The position numbers and the translations under genes were made by a program. The notes under the pieces are model-generated. The model was not told the DNA's origin. It made no database searches and saw only the letters and a list, made by a program, of their open reading frames with translations. Of a stretch of 64,000 nucleotides of DNA, positions 1 through 10,110 are shown piece after piece (the stretch's first letter is position 1; every line of letters begins with the position of its first letter). The stretch comes from Bacillus sp. AFS059628 (GTDB taxonomy: Bacteria; Bacillota; Bacilli; Bacillales; Bacillaceae_G), in contig NZ_NVEC01000003.1 in the NCBI RefSeq assembly GCF_002571225.1, positions 43,133-107,132 on the forward strand. Direction: 5' to 3'.

Positions 1-245
1 TTCACATGGTGACGGAGAAAGAAAAAATGGAAGAAGAGTTATTCTTAGGGCTTCGAAAAACAAAAGGTGTATCTAAAATAGCGTTTCAAAAGAAATTTAG
101 TATGGAGATGGATCAAGTTTTCGCGAAGCAGTTACAAAACAACCAAGAACAAGGATTGCTTGAAGAGAGCGATGGATATGTTCGTTTAACGCGAAAGGGA
201 AAATTATTGGGGAATGAAGTATTCCAATCATTTTTGATTGACTAA
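1..245 (+). CDS. hemW: HemW, radical SAM heme chaperone family (3' end only)
   Basis: Only the last 80 or so residues are inside the window; the reading frame is already open at the first base. The visible part is the C-terminal domain of the HemN/HemW family: the segments LFLGLRKTKGV and VRLTRKGKLLGNEVF are typical of HemW, which binds heme and resembles coproporphyrinogen dehydrogenase. The catalytic radical SAM part lies upstream and cannot be checked. In B. subtilis hemW likewise sits directly before hrcA. No clear terminator separates it from the hrcA promoter. Confidence 0.85.
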   Translation, partial: HMVTEKEKMEEELFLGLRKTKGVSKIAFQKKFSMEMDQVFAKQLQNNQEQGLLEESDGYVRLTRKGKLLGNEVFQSFLID

Positions 246-295
246 TTAAATGTTTCATTAACGTGAAAAAGTTTCATTATTTCGTGACGTTTCCG

Positions 296-325
296 TTGAC
301 AATTGAATGTCAATTTTGGTAAGTT
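296..325 (+). promoter_or_regulatory. Probable sigma-A promoter of the hrcA operon
   Basis: A perfect TTGACA -35 box lies at 296-301. The best -10 candidate with an 18-bp spacer is TAAGTT at 320-325. The CIRCE operator follows directly, as expected for an HrcA-repressed promoter. The -10 match is only moderate. Confidence 0.6.
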
Positions 326-335
326 ATTAATAGAT

Positions 336-362
336 TTAGCACTCGAAGACAAAGAGTGCTAA
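336..362 (+). promoter_or_regulatory. CIRCE operator (HrcA binding site)
   Basis: A perfect inverted repeat TTAGCACTC-N9-GAGTGCTAA, identical to the CIRCE consensus. It lies between the promoter and the hrcA start, so HrcA bound here would repress its own operon; GroEL-assisted HrcA folding is the known feedback in Bacillus. Confidence 0.97.
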
Positions 363-378
363 CAGAGGTGATGATGAG

Positions 379-1395
379 ATGCTTACGGAACGTCAGCTCT
401 TAATTTTACAAACAATTATTGATGACTTTATTGGATCAGCGCAACCTGTTGGGTCAAGGACGCTGGCTAAGAAAGATGAAATTACATTTAGTTCAGCTAC
501 TATTCGAAATGAAATGGCTGATTTAGAGGAACTAGGATTTATTGAAAAAACGCACAGTTCTTCTGGACGTGTTCCTTCTGAAAAAGGATACCGATTTTAT
601 GTAGATCATCTTTTAGCGCCGCAAAACTTACCGAACGATGAAATTGTACAAATTAAAGATTTATTTGCTGAAAGAATTTTTGAAGCAGAAAAGATTGCGC
701 AGCAATCGGCTCAAATTTTATCAGAGCTTACGAATTATACAGCCATTGTTCTTGGACCGAAGTTAAGCACAAATAAACTTAAAAACGTACAAATTGTACC
801 GCTTGATCGTCAAACTGCAGTCGCTATTATTGTAACGGATACAGGGCATGTACAAAGCAAAACGATTACCGTTCCGGAATCTGTTGATTTATCAGATTTA
901 GAAAAAATGGTTAATATTTTAAATGAAAAGCTATCAGGCGTACCAATGTCGGAACTCCATAATAAAATCTTTAAAGAGATTGTTACGGTATTGCGCGGGT
1001 ATGTTCATAACTACGATAGTGCAATAAAAATGCTAGATGGTACATTTCAAGTTCCTTTATCGGAAAAGATATACTTTGGGGGAAAAGCAAATATGCTTTC
1101 GCAACCAGAGTTCCATGACATTCACAAAGTAAGATCCTTGCTGACGATGATTGATAACGAAGCTGAGTTTTATGACATTTTGCGTCATAAACAAGTAGGT
1201 ATTCAAGTGAAAATTGGTAGGGAAAACTCTGCGACAGCCATGGAAGATTGTAGTTTGATTTCTGCAACATATTCGATTGGAGAAGAACAGCTTGGAACAA
1301 TTGCAATTTTAGGTCCAACGAGAATGCAATACTCTCGTGTAATTAGTTTGTTGCAGTTATTTACAAGGCAAATTACAGATGGACTAAAAAAATAA
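379..1395 (+). CDS. hrcA: Heat-inducible transcription repressor HrcA
   Basis: A 338-residue protein, the usual HrcA length. The N-terminal winged-helix domain begins with [17 protein letters not shown] and continues with [10 protein letters not shown] and [16 protein letters not shown], the family's DNA-binding signature; the rest is the GAF-like dimerisation and inserted dimerising domain. HrcA represses class I heat-shock genes through CIRCE, which lies just upstream. It is the first gene of the hrcA-grpE-dnaK-dnaJ operon. The start ATG is preceded by a GAGGTGATG ribosome site. Confidence 0.97.
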   Translation: MLTERQLLILQTIIDDFIGSAQPVGSRTLAKKDEITFSSATIRNEMADLEELGFIEKTHSSSGRVPSEKGYRFYVDHLLAPQNLPNDEIVQIKDLFAERIFEAEKIAQQSAQILSELTNYTAIVLGPKLSTNKLKNVQIVPLDRQTAVAIIVTDTGHVQSKTITVPESVDLSDLEKMVNILNEKLSGVPMSELHNKIFKEIVTVLRGYVHNYDSAIKMLDGTFQVPLSEKIYFGGKANMLSQPEFHDIHKVRSLLTMIDNEAEFYDILRHKQVGIQVKIGRENSATAMEDCSLISATYSIGEEQLGTIAILGPTRMQYSRVISLLQLFTRQITDGLKK

Positions 1396-1456
1396 AGAAG
1401 AATACATGCGCTCAAGTGATGAACAATACATCGCTGTGTGTAATATATAACTATGC

Positions 1457-1486
1457 TTAGGTAATCATGCTATGCATGATACCTAA
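1457..1486 (+). other. Intergenic hairpin between hrcA and grpE
   Basis: Two arms, 1457-1470 and 1474-1486, form a 13-bp stem with one bulged base and a TAT loop. No T-run follows, so it is not a terminator. In B. subtilis the operon mRNA is cleaved between hrcA and grpE next to a stem-loop, giving a stable grpE-dnaK-dnaJ message; this hairpin has the right place for that role (inference). Confidence 0.6.
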
Positions 1487-1509
1487 TACCTTTTAAGGAG
1501 GTGAAAATT

Positions 1510-3950
<2,441 letters not shown>

Positions 3951-3984
3951 TTCAACTGTAAACATAATAAGTAAGATGACAAAA

Positions 3985-4020
3985 AGTCAAAGTCAAGCGT
4001 GCCTTGACTTTGGCTTTTTT
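3985..4020 (+). terminator. Terminator/attenuator after dnaK
   Basis: A 13-bp stem with one G-U pair (3985-3997 with 4003-4015) and a CGTGC loop, followed by six T. It lies inside the operon before dnaJ, so it may only partly stop transcription. Confidence 0.8.
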
Positions 4021-4154
4021 CACGAATGAGAAGAAAAGTGTGAGGTTCTTAAGTTTTTTGCTTTGCATACTGTAAGTGAGGAAACTTTGTTGCAAAGCAC
4101 TTTCTTTCGATGTTAAAATTACGTTTATGTGAAAGATTCGGGGGTTGTAAATTT

Positions 4155-5270
4155 ATGAGTAAACGAGACTATTATGAGGTCCTTGGACTTAGCAAGGGTG
4201 CTTCAAAAGATGAAATAAAAAAAGCGTATCGTCGTTTGGCTAAAAAATACCATCCAGACGTAAGTAAAGAAGAAAATGCAATTGAAAAGTTTAAAGAAGT
4301 ACAAGAAGCATACGAAGTGTTAAGCGACGATCAAAAGCGCGCGCAATATGATCAGTTTGGTCATGCTGGTGCTAATCAAGGCTTCGGTGGCTTTGGCGGC
4401 GGAGGAGACTTCGGCGGTGGTTTCGGTTTTGAAGATATCTTTAGTTCATTCTTTGGCGGCGGTGGCGGCAGACGTCGTGATCCAAATGCTCCGCGCCAAG
4501 GTGCTGACTTACAATATCAAGTCACTTTAGATTTTGAAGAAGCTATTTTTGGTAAAGAATTAAATGTCGAGATTCCAGTAGAAGATCCATGTGATACTTG
4601 TAAAGGTAGCGGGGCAAAACCAGGAACTTCAAAAGAAACATGTAAACATTGCTCAGGATCAGGGCAAGTAAGTGTAGAACAAAATACACCATTTGGTCGT
4701 ATCGTAAACCGTCAAGCTTGTGGTCATTGTTCAGGAACTGGTCAAATGATTAAAGAAAAATGTACGACATGCCACGGTTCTGGTAAAGTACGTAAACGTA
4801 AAAAAATCAACGTTAAAATTCCAGCAGGTATCGATAATGGTCAGCAAATCCGTGTATCTGGAAAAGGTGAAGCGGGCGTAAATGGCGGACCGGCAGGAGA
4901 TTTATATGTTGTTGTTCATGTAAGAGATCATGAATTCTTTGAACGTGAAGGAGATCACATTATTTGCGAAATGCCATTAACATTCGCGCAAATGGCACTT
5001 GGTGCTGAAGTGGAAGTTCCTACTGTTCATGGGAAAGTGAAGCTGAAAATTCCAGCAGGTACACAAACAGGAACAGAATTCCGCTTAAAAGGGAAAGGTG
5101 CTCCGAACGTACGTGGATATGGTCAAGGAGATCAATATGTAGTCGTTCGTGTTGTTGTACCGACGAAATTAACTTCACATCAAAAAGATTTATTGCGTGA
5201 ATTCGCGGGACAAGAAGAGCAGGATGATAGTTTATTTGGAAAGCTTAAACGTGCTTTCAAAGGGGAATAA
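4155..5270 (+). CDS. dnaJ: Chaperone protein DnaJ
   Basis: 371 residues. The J domain (about 1-70) carries the HPD motif in KYHPDVSKE that stimulates DnaK ATPase. A Gly/Phe-rich linker follows (about 75-110), then four CXXCXGXG zinc repeats ([32 protein letters not shown]) and the C-terminal substrate-binding domain. The ATG at 4155 is chosen over an upstream in-frame start at 4110 because [11 protein letters not shown] is the conserved family N-terminus and GGGGGTT lies before it. About 200 bases and a possible attenuator separate it from dnaK. Confidence 0.97.
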   Translation: MSKRDYYEVLGLSKGASKDEIKKAYRRLAKKYHPDVSKEENAIEKFKEVQEAYEVLSDDQKRAQYDQFGHAGANQGFGGFGGGGDFGGGFGFEDIFSSFFGGGGGRRRDPNAPRQGADLQYQVTLDFEEAIFGKELNVEIPVEDPCDTCKGSGAKPGTSKETCKHCSGSGQVSVEQNTPFGRIVNRQACGHCSGTGQMIKEKCTTCHGSGKVRKRKKINVKIPAGIDNGQQIRVSGKGEAGVNGGPAGDLYVVVHVRDHEFFEREGDHIICEMPLTFAQMALGAEVEVPTVHGKVKLKIPAGTQTGTEFRLKGKGAPNVRGYGQGDQYVVVRVVVPTKLTSHQKDLLREFAGQEEQDDSLFGKLKRAFKGE

Positions 5271-5298
5271 TGGAAATAAAAAATGGAGTTGGTAAATT

Positions 5299-6237
5299 GT
5301 GAAATGGTCAGAAATTAGTATTCATACAACAGAAGAAGCAGTAGAAGCTGTCTCTCATATTTTACATGAAGCTGGTGCTAGTGGAGTTGCGATTGAGGAT
5401 CCAGCGGAGTTGACGAAAGAGCGCGAGCAACAATACGGTGAAATTTATGCATTGAACCCAGATGAATATCCGGCGGAAGGTGTATTAATAAAAGCATATT
5501 TCCCGCAAACGGATTCTTTACATGAAACGATTGCAGGTGTAAAATCATCTATTGATGTGCTTCCATCTTACGACATCGAAATTGGTACTGGAAATATTAC
5601 CGTTAACGAAGTCAATGAAGAGGATTGGGCTACTGCTTGGAAAAAATATTACCATCCAGTACAAATTTCTGATACATTCACAATTGTGCCGACGTGGGAA
5701 GAATATACAACGTCTTCTCCGGAAGAAAAAATTATTGAATTAGATCCAGGTATGGCGTTTGGAACAGGAACTCATCCAACAACAACGATGTGTATTCGTG
5801 CTTTAGAGAAAACAGTTCAGCCGGGTGACACTGTCATTGATGTAGGAACAGGTTCTGGTGTACTTAGTATTGCAGCAGCAAAATTAGGTGCGTCTTCTGT
5901 TCAAGCGTATGATTTAGATCCGGTTGCAGTTGAAAGTGCAGAAATGAATGTACGTTTAAATAAAACAGATGATATCGTGTCTGTTGGACAAAATAGTCTT
6001 TTAGAAGGCATTGAAGGTCCTGTTGATTTAATCGTAGCTAACTTATTAGCAGAAATTATTCTATTATTCCCTGAAGATGCAGCGAGAGTTGTGAAGTCAG
6101 GTGGATTATTTATTACATCGGGCATTATTGCTGCGAAAGAAAAAGTAATTTCTGAAGCGTTAGAAAAGGCCGGATTTACAATTGAAGAAGTGTTACGAAT
6201 GGAAGATTGGGTAGCAATTATTGCACGAAATGCGTAA
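5299..6237 (+). CDS. prmA: Ribosomal protein L11 methyltransferase PrmA
   Basis: 312 residues. The C-terminal half holds a class I SAM-binding fold with [15 protein letters not shown] (about 179-193) and the NLLAEIIL motif typical of PrmA, which trimethylates L11. The N-terminal domain that recognises L11 is present (KWSEISIHT onwards). The start is GTG at 5299, with GGAG about 10 bases upstream. It follows dnaJ at 28 bases as in B. subtilis (yqeT), where these genes form the downstream end of the heat-shock operon. Confidence 0.95.
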   Translation: MKWSEISIHTTEEAVEAVSHILHEAGASGVAIEDPAELTKEREQQYGEIYALNPDEYPAEGVLIKAYFPQTDSLHETIAGVKSSIDVLPSYDIEIGTGNITVNEVNEEDWATAWKKYYHPVQISDTFTIVPTWEEYTTSSPEEKIIELDPGMAFGTGTHPTTTMCIRALEKTVQPGDTVIDVGTGSGVLSIAAAKLGASSVQAYDLDPVAVESAEMNVRLNKTDDIVSVGQNSLLEGIEGPVDLIVANLLAEIILLFPEDAARVVKSGGLFITSGIIAAKEKVISEALEKAGFTIEEVLRMEDWVAIIARNA

Positions 6238-6266
6238 TATAGATTTTAGTCTATAATGAAAAGGGG

Positions 6267-6292
6267 AGTCTCTCACTATAAGGTGAGGGACT
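6267..6292 (+). other. Hairpin after prmA
   Basis: A 10-bp stem (6267-6276 with 6283-6292, one G-U pair) with a TATAAG loop. Only a weak T stretch follows (TGCCGTTT), so it could be a poor terminator or a processing structure. A second, stronger hairpin follows 28 bases later. Confidence 0.5.
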
Positions 6293-6320
6293 TGCCGTTT
6301 GTTATATGAAAAATGATAAC

Positions 6321-6364
6321 GTTTCGTTCTTTTCGTAAGTGTTGACTTACGAAAGGAACGAAAC
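6321..6364 (+). other. Long 20-bp hairpin just upstream of rsmE
   Basis: Arms 6321-6340 and 6345-6364 are inverted copies of each other with a single G-U position and a GTTG loop. There is no T-run after it, so it is not a Rho-independent terminator. It ends 17 bases before the rsmE start codon, close to the ribosome site. Confidence 0.8.
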
Positions 6365-6381
6365 TCTACTAAGGTGATTAT

Positions 6382-7131
6382 ATGCAACGTTATTTTGTAG
6401 AAGAGAAATATGTAAATGAGACAAGTATTCGCATTGTAGGTGATGACGTACATCATATCGCAAGAGTGATGCGTATGTCAGCTGGTGATCACATTTATTG
6501 CTGTGTAAACGGAAAAACAGCAATATGTTCAATTGATGAAATTACCAGTGAATTTATTAATACGGCTATTGTAGAATGGGTAGAGACGTCAAGTGAACTT
6601 CCTGTTTTCGTGACGATTGCAAGTGGACTGCCGAAAGGAGACAAGCTCGAGTTAATTTTCCAAAAAGGAACTGAGCTTGGGGCGGCTGCATTCCTACCAT
6701 TTCAAGCATCTCGCTCTATCGTAAAATGGGATGCGAAAAAAGCTGATAAAAAAGTTGAGCGTTTAAGAAAAATTGTGAAAGAAGCTGCGGAACAATCACA
6801 TAGAAGTGAAGTTCCAGAAGTACATGCTCCAGCATCATTTAAACAATTGCTTTCGATGAGTGGTGAGTATGATGTTTGTCTTGTTGCTTACGAAGAGGAA
6901 GCAAAACAAGGCGAGAAATCTAACTTTGCGAAAGCTTTAACGACGATGAAACCAGGTCAAAAGCTATTGATTGTATTTGGCCCAGAAGGCGGTTTAGCTG
7001 AGGAAGAGATTACAGCACTTCGTGAACATAAATTTGTACCATGTAGTTTAGGACCAAGAATTTTAAGAACAGAAACGGCGCCGTTATACGCGTTAAGTGC
7101 TGCTTCGTATCATTTTGAATTGATGGGGTGA
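6382..7131 (+). CDS. rsmE: 16S rRNA (uracil(1498)-N(3))-methyltransferase RsmE
   Basis: 249 residues, a normal RsmE length. It has the N-terminal PUA-like domain (QRYFVEEKYVN ... HHIARVMRM) and the C-terminal SPOUT knot with IVFGPEGGLAEEEI and SLGPRILRTETAPL, the SAM-binding signatures of the family. It methylates U1498 of 16S rRNA. AAGGTGATT lies before the ATG. It is 6 bases ahead of mtaB, so the two are translated from one message. B. subtilis counterpart: yqeU. Confidence 0.96.
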   Translation: MQRYFVEEKYVNETSIRIVGDDVHHIARVMRMSAGDHIYCCVNGKTAICSIDEITSEFINTAIVEWVETSSELPVFVTIASGLPKGDKLELIFQKGTELGAAAFLPFQASRSIVKWDAKKADKKVERLRKIVKEAAEQSHRSEVPEVHAPASFKQLLSMSGEYDVCLVAYEEEAKQGEKSNFAKALTTMKPGQKLLIVFGPEGGLAEEEITALREHKFVPCSLGPRILRTETAPLYALSAASYHFELMG

Positions 7132-7137
7132 TGATCA

Positions 7138-8490
7138 ATGTCAACTGTTGCGTTCCATACGTTAGGTTGTAAAGTAAACCACTATGAAACAGAAGCCATT
7201 TGGCAATTGTTTAAACAAGGTGGATATGAAAGAACTGAATATGAAAAGAAAGCTGATGTATACGTTATCAATACGTGTACAGTAACGAATACGGGAGATA
7301 AGAAAAGTCGTCAAGTTATTAGACGTGCTGTTCGTCAAAACCCGGATGCGGTTATTTGTGTAACTGGATGTTATGCGCAAACATCTCCAGCGGAAATTAT
7401 GGCGATTCCAGGCGTAGATATTGTAGTTGGTACACAAGATCGTGAAAAGATGTTAGGATACATCGAAGAATTCCGCAAAGAGCGTCAGCCAATTAATGCT
7501 GTCCGCAACATTATGAAAACACGTGTATACGAAGAACTAGATGTACCTTACTTCACGGATCGTACACGTGCATCTTTAAAAATACAAGAAGGTTGTAATA
7601 ACTTCTGTACATTCTGTATTATTCCTTGGGCGCGTGGTTTAATGCGTTCTCGTGATGGGAAAGAAGTTATTAAACAAGCACAGCAACTAGTAGATGCAGG
7701 CTATAAAGAAATCGTATTAACAGGTATTCATACAGGTGGGTACGGTGAAGATATTAAAGATTATAACTTAGCTGGATTACTTCGTGATATGGAAGCGGAA
7801 GTCAGCGGATTAAAACGTCTTCGTATTTCTTCTATTGAAGCGAGTCAGATTTCAGATGAAGTAATTGAAGTGTTAGATAAGTCTGAAGTAGTTGTACGTC
7901 ACTTACACATTCCGTTGCAATCTGGATCTAATACAGTATTAAAACGTATGCGTCGTAAGTATACGATGGAATTTTTCCAAGAGCGTTTAGATCGTTTGAA
8001 AGAAGCGTTACCAGGTCTTGCGATTACATCGGACGTAATCGTTGGTTTCCCAGGTGAAACAGAAGAAGAATTCATGGAAACATACAATTTCATTAAAGAC
8101 AATCGCTTCTCTGAGTTACATGTATTCCCTTACTCAAAACGCACAGGAACACCTGCAGCGCGCATGGAAGATCAAGTTCCTGAAGATGTAAAGAACGATC
8201 GTGTTCACCGTTTAATTGAACTATCTAATCAATTAGCGAAAGAGTATGCGTCACAGTTTGAAGGCGAAGTACTTGAAATCATTCCGGAAGAGCAATTTAA
8301 AGAGGGCGACCGCGAAGGGTTATATGTAGGTTATACAGATAACTACTTGAAAATTGTATTTGAAGGATCAGAAGAATTAATTGGTAAACTAGTGAAAGTA
8401 AAAATTACGAAAGCTGGTTATCCATATAATGAAGCGCAATTTGTTCGTGTTCTTGAAGATGATGTAAAAAAAGAATCAGCAAGCGCATAA
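7138..8490 (+). CDS. mtaB: tRNA t6A37 methylthiotransferase MtaB
   Basis: 450 residues. The N-terminal UPF0004 domain carries three cluster cysteines (GCKVN, NTCTV, TGCYAQ); the radical SAM domain has CNNFCTFCIIPWARG (about 152-166), giving the second 4Fe-4S cluster; a TRAM RNA-binding domain ends the protein. This domain order and the CNNFCTFC motif fit MtaB (YqeV), which turns t6A into ms2t6A at position 37. It is the last gene of the run that starts at hrcA. Confidence 0.95.
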   Translation: MSTVAFHTLGCKVNHYETEAIWQLFKQGGYERTEYEKKADVYVINTCTVTNTGDKKSRQVIRRAVRQNPDAVICVTGCYAQTSPAEIMAIPGVDIVVGTQDREKMLGYIEEFRKERQPINAVRNIMKTRVYEELDVPYFTDRTRASLKIQEGCNNFCTFCIIPWARGLMRSRDGKEVIKQAQQLVDAGYKEIVLTGIHTGGYGEDIKDYNLAGLLRDMEAEVSGLKRLRISSIEASQISDEVIEVLDKSEVVVRHLHIPLQSGSNTVLKRMRRKYTMEFFQERLDRLKEALPGLAITSDVIVGFPGETEEEFMETYNFIKDNRFSELHVFPYSKRTGTPAARMEDQVPEDVKNDRVHRLIELSNQLAKEYASQFEGEVLEIIPEEQFKEGDREGLYVGYTDNYLKIVFEGSEELIGKLVKVKITKAGYPYNEAQFVRVLEDDVKKESASA

Positions 8491-8560
8491 AGTGAAACTT
8501 TAATCAGTGGGGTATCCCTCGCTGATTATCAGTCCTCACCAATCGGGTGGCAGGGCAAAT
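8491..8560 (+). repeat. Dispersed intergenic repeat, copy 1 (bcr-like)
   Basis: Begins right after the mtaB stop with AGTGAAACTTTAATCAGTGG, which recurs at 63951. It continues with a CTGATTATCAG segment and ends with GCAAATAGCGTGATAA, whose reverse complement resembles the short remnants at 9996 and 29424. Short, high-copy intergenic repeats (bcr families) are known in the B. cereus group; assignment to a numbered family is not possible here. Confidence 0.7.
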
Positions 8561-8571
8561 AGCGTGATAAA

Positions 8572-8612
8572 AAAGCATGCAAATGGAAACGATTTGCATG
8601 CTTTCTTTTTTA
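8572..8612 (+). terminator. Terminator after mtaB
   Basis: A perfect 13-bp stem (8572-8584 with 8592-8604) followed by a T-rich run. It ends the long hrcA-to-mtaB transcription unit. The bases between here and the rpsU promoter (8613-8785) show no gene. Confidence 0.9.
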
Positions 8613-8785
8613 GTGGAGAAGTTAAGTACTGAAAATGTACGAAAAGAATAGTTGTTTCGTACGTTCCTGCATGAAAAAAGGTGTAATGACAAAAATATAG
8701 TTGTCTTCAGGGAAAAGGATAACAGCTATCTACATAGTTTTTAAAAAAGGAAGAGCATCTATTCTTCTTTTATTCTGCCAAATAG

Positions 8786-8815
8786 TTGACCTGAAGTGAT
8801 AAAATGTATTATAAT
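8786..8815 (+). promoter_or_regulatory. Promoter of rpsU-yqeY
   Basis: TTGACC at 8786-8791 and TATAAT at 8810-8815 with an 18-bp spacer, a strong vegetative promoter. The leader of about 75 bases contains a small inverted repeat (around 8824-8852, CATGC ... GCATG). Confidence 0.8.
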
Positions 8816-8899
8816 CGTAAAAGACATGCTGAAGAAATGTTTCTTTTTGCATGCTGGAGTTAGTATGTAAGTGTGATGTTTCGGAGGGAGGGAAAGAGA

Positions 8900-9073
8900 A
8901 TGTCAAAAACAGTCGTTCGTAAAAACGAGTCTTTGGAGGATGCACTTCGCCGTTTTAAAAGATCGGTTTCTAAAACTGGTACACTTGCTGAAGCAAGAAA
9001 GCGCGAGTTTTATGAAAAACCAAGTGTAAAACGTAAGAAGAAATCTGAAGCGGCAAGAAAGCGTAAATTCTAA
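8900..9073 (+). CDS. rpsU: 30S ribosomal protein S21
   Basis: 57 residues, highly basic, starting [18 protein letters not shown] and ending in RKRKF, a textbook S21. The ATG at 8900 is used because GGAGGGAGGG lies 7-15 bases upstream and the conserved N-terminus begins there; an in-frame start at 8873 would add unrelated residues. It is followed after 15 bases by yqeY, as in B. subtilis. Confidence 0.97.
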
Positions 9074-9088
9074 GAGAGGGTGTAAGTT

Positions 9089-9532
9089 ATGAGTCTTCTC
9101 GGTCGTTTAAACGATGATATGAAACAAGCGATGAAGAATAAACAAAAAGAAAAATTAACCGTCATTCGTATGGTTAAGGCTGCTTTACAAAATGAAGGTA
9201 TTAAACTACAGCATACTCTTACTGAAGAAGAGGAACTAACAGTTTTAGCTCGTGAAGTAAAACAGCATAAGGACTCCCTCCTTGAATTTAAAAAAGCTGG
9301 TCGTGAAGACCTTGTTAATAAACTGCAAAGTGAAATTCAGATTTTAAGCGCATATTTGCCGGAGCAATTAACTGAAGAAGAACTAGTTGATGTAATCAAG
9401 CAAGTTATTTCTGAAGTTGGTGCGACTTCTAAAGCAGATATGGGTAAGGTGATGACTGCTGTTATGCCGAAAGTAAAAGGTAAAACAGACGGATCGCTTG
9501 TGAATAAGCTGGTTATCCAGCTATTAGCATAA
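9089..9532 (+). CDS. yqeY: GatB/YqeY domain protein YqeY
   Basis: 147 residues, the full length of the family. It is similar to the tail domain of the GatB subunit of the tRNA-dependent amidotransferase: helical N-terminus ([23 protein letters not shown]) and the small C-terminal domain ending [16 protein letters not shown] tRNA-binding role is suspected for the family but not shown. It is co-transcribed with rpsU and ends at a strong terminator. Confidence 0.93.
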   Translation: MSLLGRLNDDMKQAMKNKQKEKLTVIRMVKAALQNEGIKLQHTLTEEEELTVLAREVKQHKDSLLEFKKAGREDLVNKLQSEIQILSAYLPEQLTEEELVDVIKQVISEVGATSKADMGKVMTAVMPKVKGKTDGSLVNKLVIQLLA

Positions 9533-9534
9533 AA

Positions 9535-9565
9535 AAACGTCTCATTTCTTATGAGACGTTTTTTT
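9535..9565 (+). terminator. Terminator after yqeY
   Basis: A perfect 11-bp stem (9535-9545 with 9551-9561), loop TTCTT, then a T-run. Confidence 0.93.
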
Positions 9566-9589
9566 ATGCTTTTTTTCAGTTTGGACGTG

Positions 9590-9616
9590 ATATTACAAGC
9601 TCTTTTTTCATACATA
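9590..9616 (+). promoter_or_regulatory. Sigma-E-type promoter before yqfC
   Basis: ATATT at 9590-9594, then exactly 14 bases, then CATACATA at 9609-9616. This matches the mother-cell sigma-E consensus (ATATT-N14-CATACA) well. yqfC-yqfD belongs to the sigma-E regulon in B. subtilis. It is a sequence match only, not a mapped start. Confidence 0.6.
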
Positions 9617-9640
9617 TGGGATGAGAGGGGGTCTTTTGGG

Positions 9641-9934
9641 ATGAAAAAATTAGAACAAATGAAGAATTGGTTAACGAAGCAAATAGACCTGCCAGTGGAT
9701 GTGCTAATGGATCTACCTCGGATCACGCTTGTTGGGCAAGTGCATATCTATATAGAAAATCATCGAGGTTTATTAGTGTTTTCAGATAAAGAAGTAAGAT
9801 TATTGCTAAAGCATGGTCAGTTATTAATTAAGGGGCAGTCCTTTGTTATTAAAACAATCCTTCCAGAAGAACTTTTGCTTGAAGGGATAATTGAGCAAGT
9901 GACATTTTTAGAAGACGAAAAGAAAGAGAAGTAA
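9641..9934 (+). CDS. yqfC: Sporulation protein YqfC
   Basis: 97 residues of the YabP/YqfC family: LPVDVLMDLPRITLVGQVHIYIENH and the motif KEVRLLLKHGQLLIKG are typical. The family is made in the mother cell during sporulation; its exact role is unknown. The ATG at 9641 is chosen because GAGGGGGTC precedes it and the family N-terminus starts there. In B. subtilis it is followed by yqfD, as here. It sits directly after the yqeY terminator, without the yqeZ-floA-yqfB genes found in B. subtilis. Confidence 0.92.
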   Translation: MKKLEQMKNWLTKQIDLPVDVLMDLPRITLVGQVHIYIENHRGLLVFSDKEVRLLLKHGQLLIKGQSFVIKTILPEELLLEGIIEQVTFLEDEKKEK

Positions 9935-9937
9935 GGG

Positions 9938-9967
9938 AAACTTCCGTATGTGAAGTTTTTCTTCTTT
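9938..9967 (+). terminator. Weak hairpin with T-run between yqfC and yqfD
   Basis: A 7-bp stem AAACTTC/GAAGTTT (9938-9944 with 9952-9958) followed by TTCTTCTTT. It could be a partial terminator within the yqfC-yqfD unit. Confidence 0.5.
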
Positions 9968-9995
9968 ATTCTAATGATTTGACCCTACTAGTTAG

Positions 9996-10015
9996 TTTAT
10001 CCCGCTATTTATGGA
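9996..10015. repeat. Short remnant of a dispersed repeat (A)
   Basis: The 20 bases TTTATCCCGCTATTTATGGA recur exactly at 29424-29443, and the core TTATC-CGCTATTT matches the reverse complement of the end of the repeat at 8491-8560. It looks like one end of that element left behind. Confidence 0.6.
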
Positions 10016-10110
10016 AAATAAAACTCTTTATTTCATTTTCGTACGAGCTATTTTGCTAATTAAAGTGAAAAGTAGAGTGTCTACTTTTGGAAAGGTAGTG
10101 AAGGTGGTAG

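Noticed and set aside
4110-4154. N-terminal extension of DnaJ
   Set aside because: The 15 extra codons are not part of the J domain and have no ribosome site; the conserved start is at 4155.
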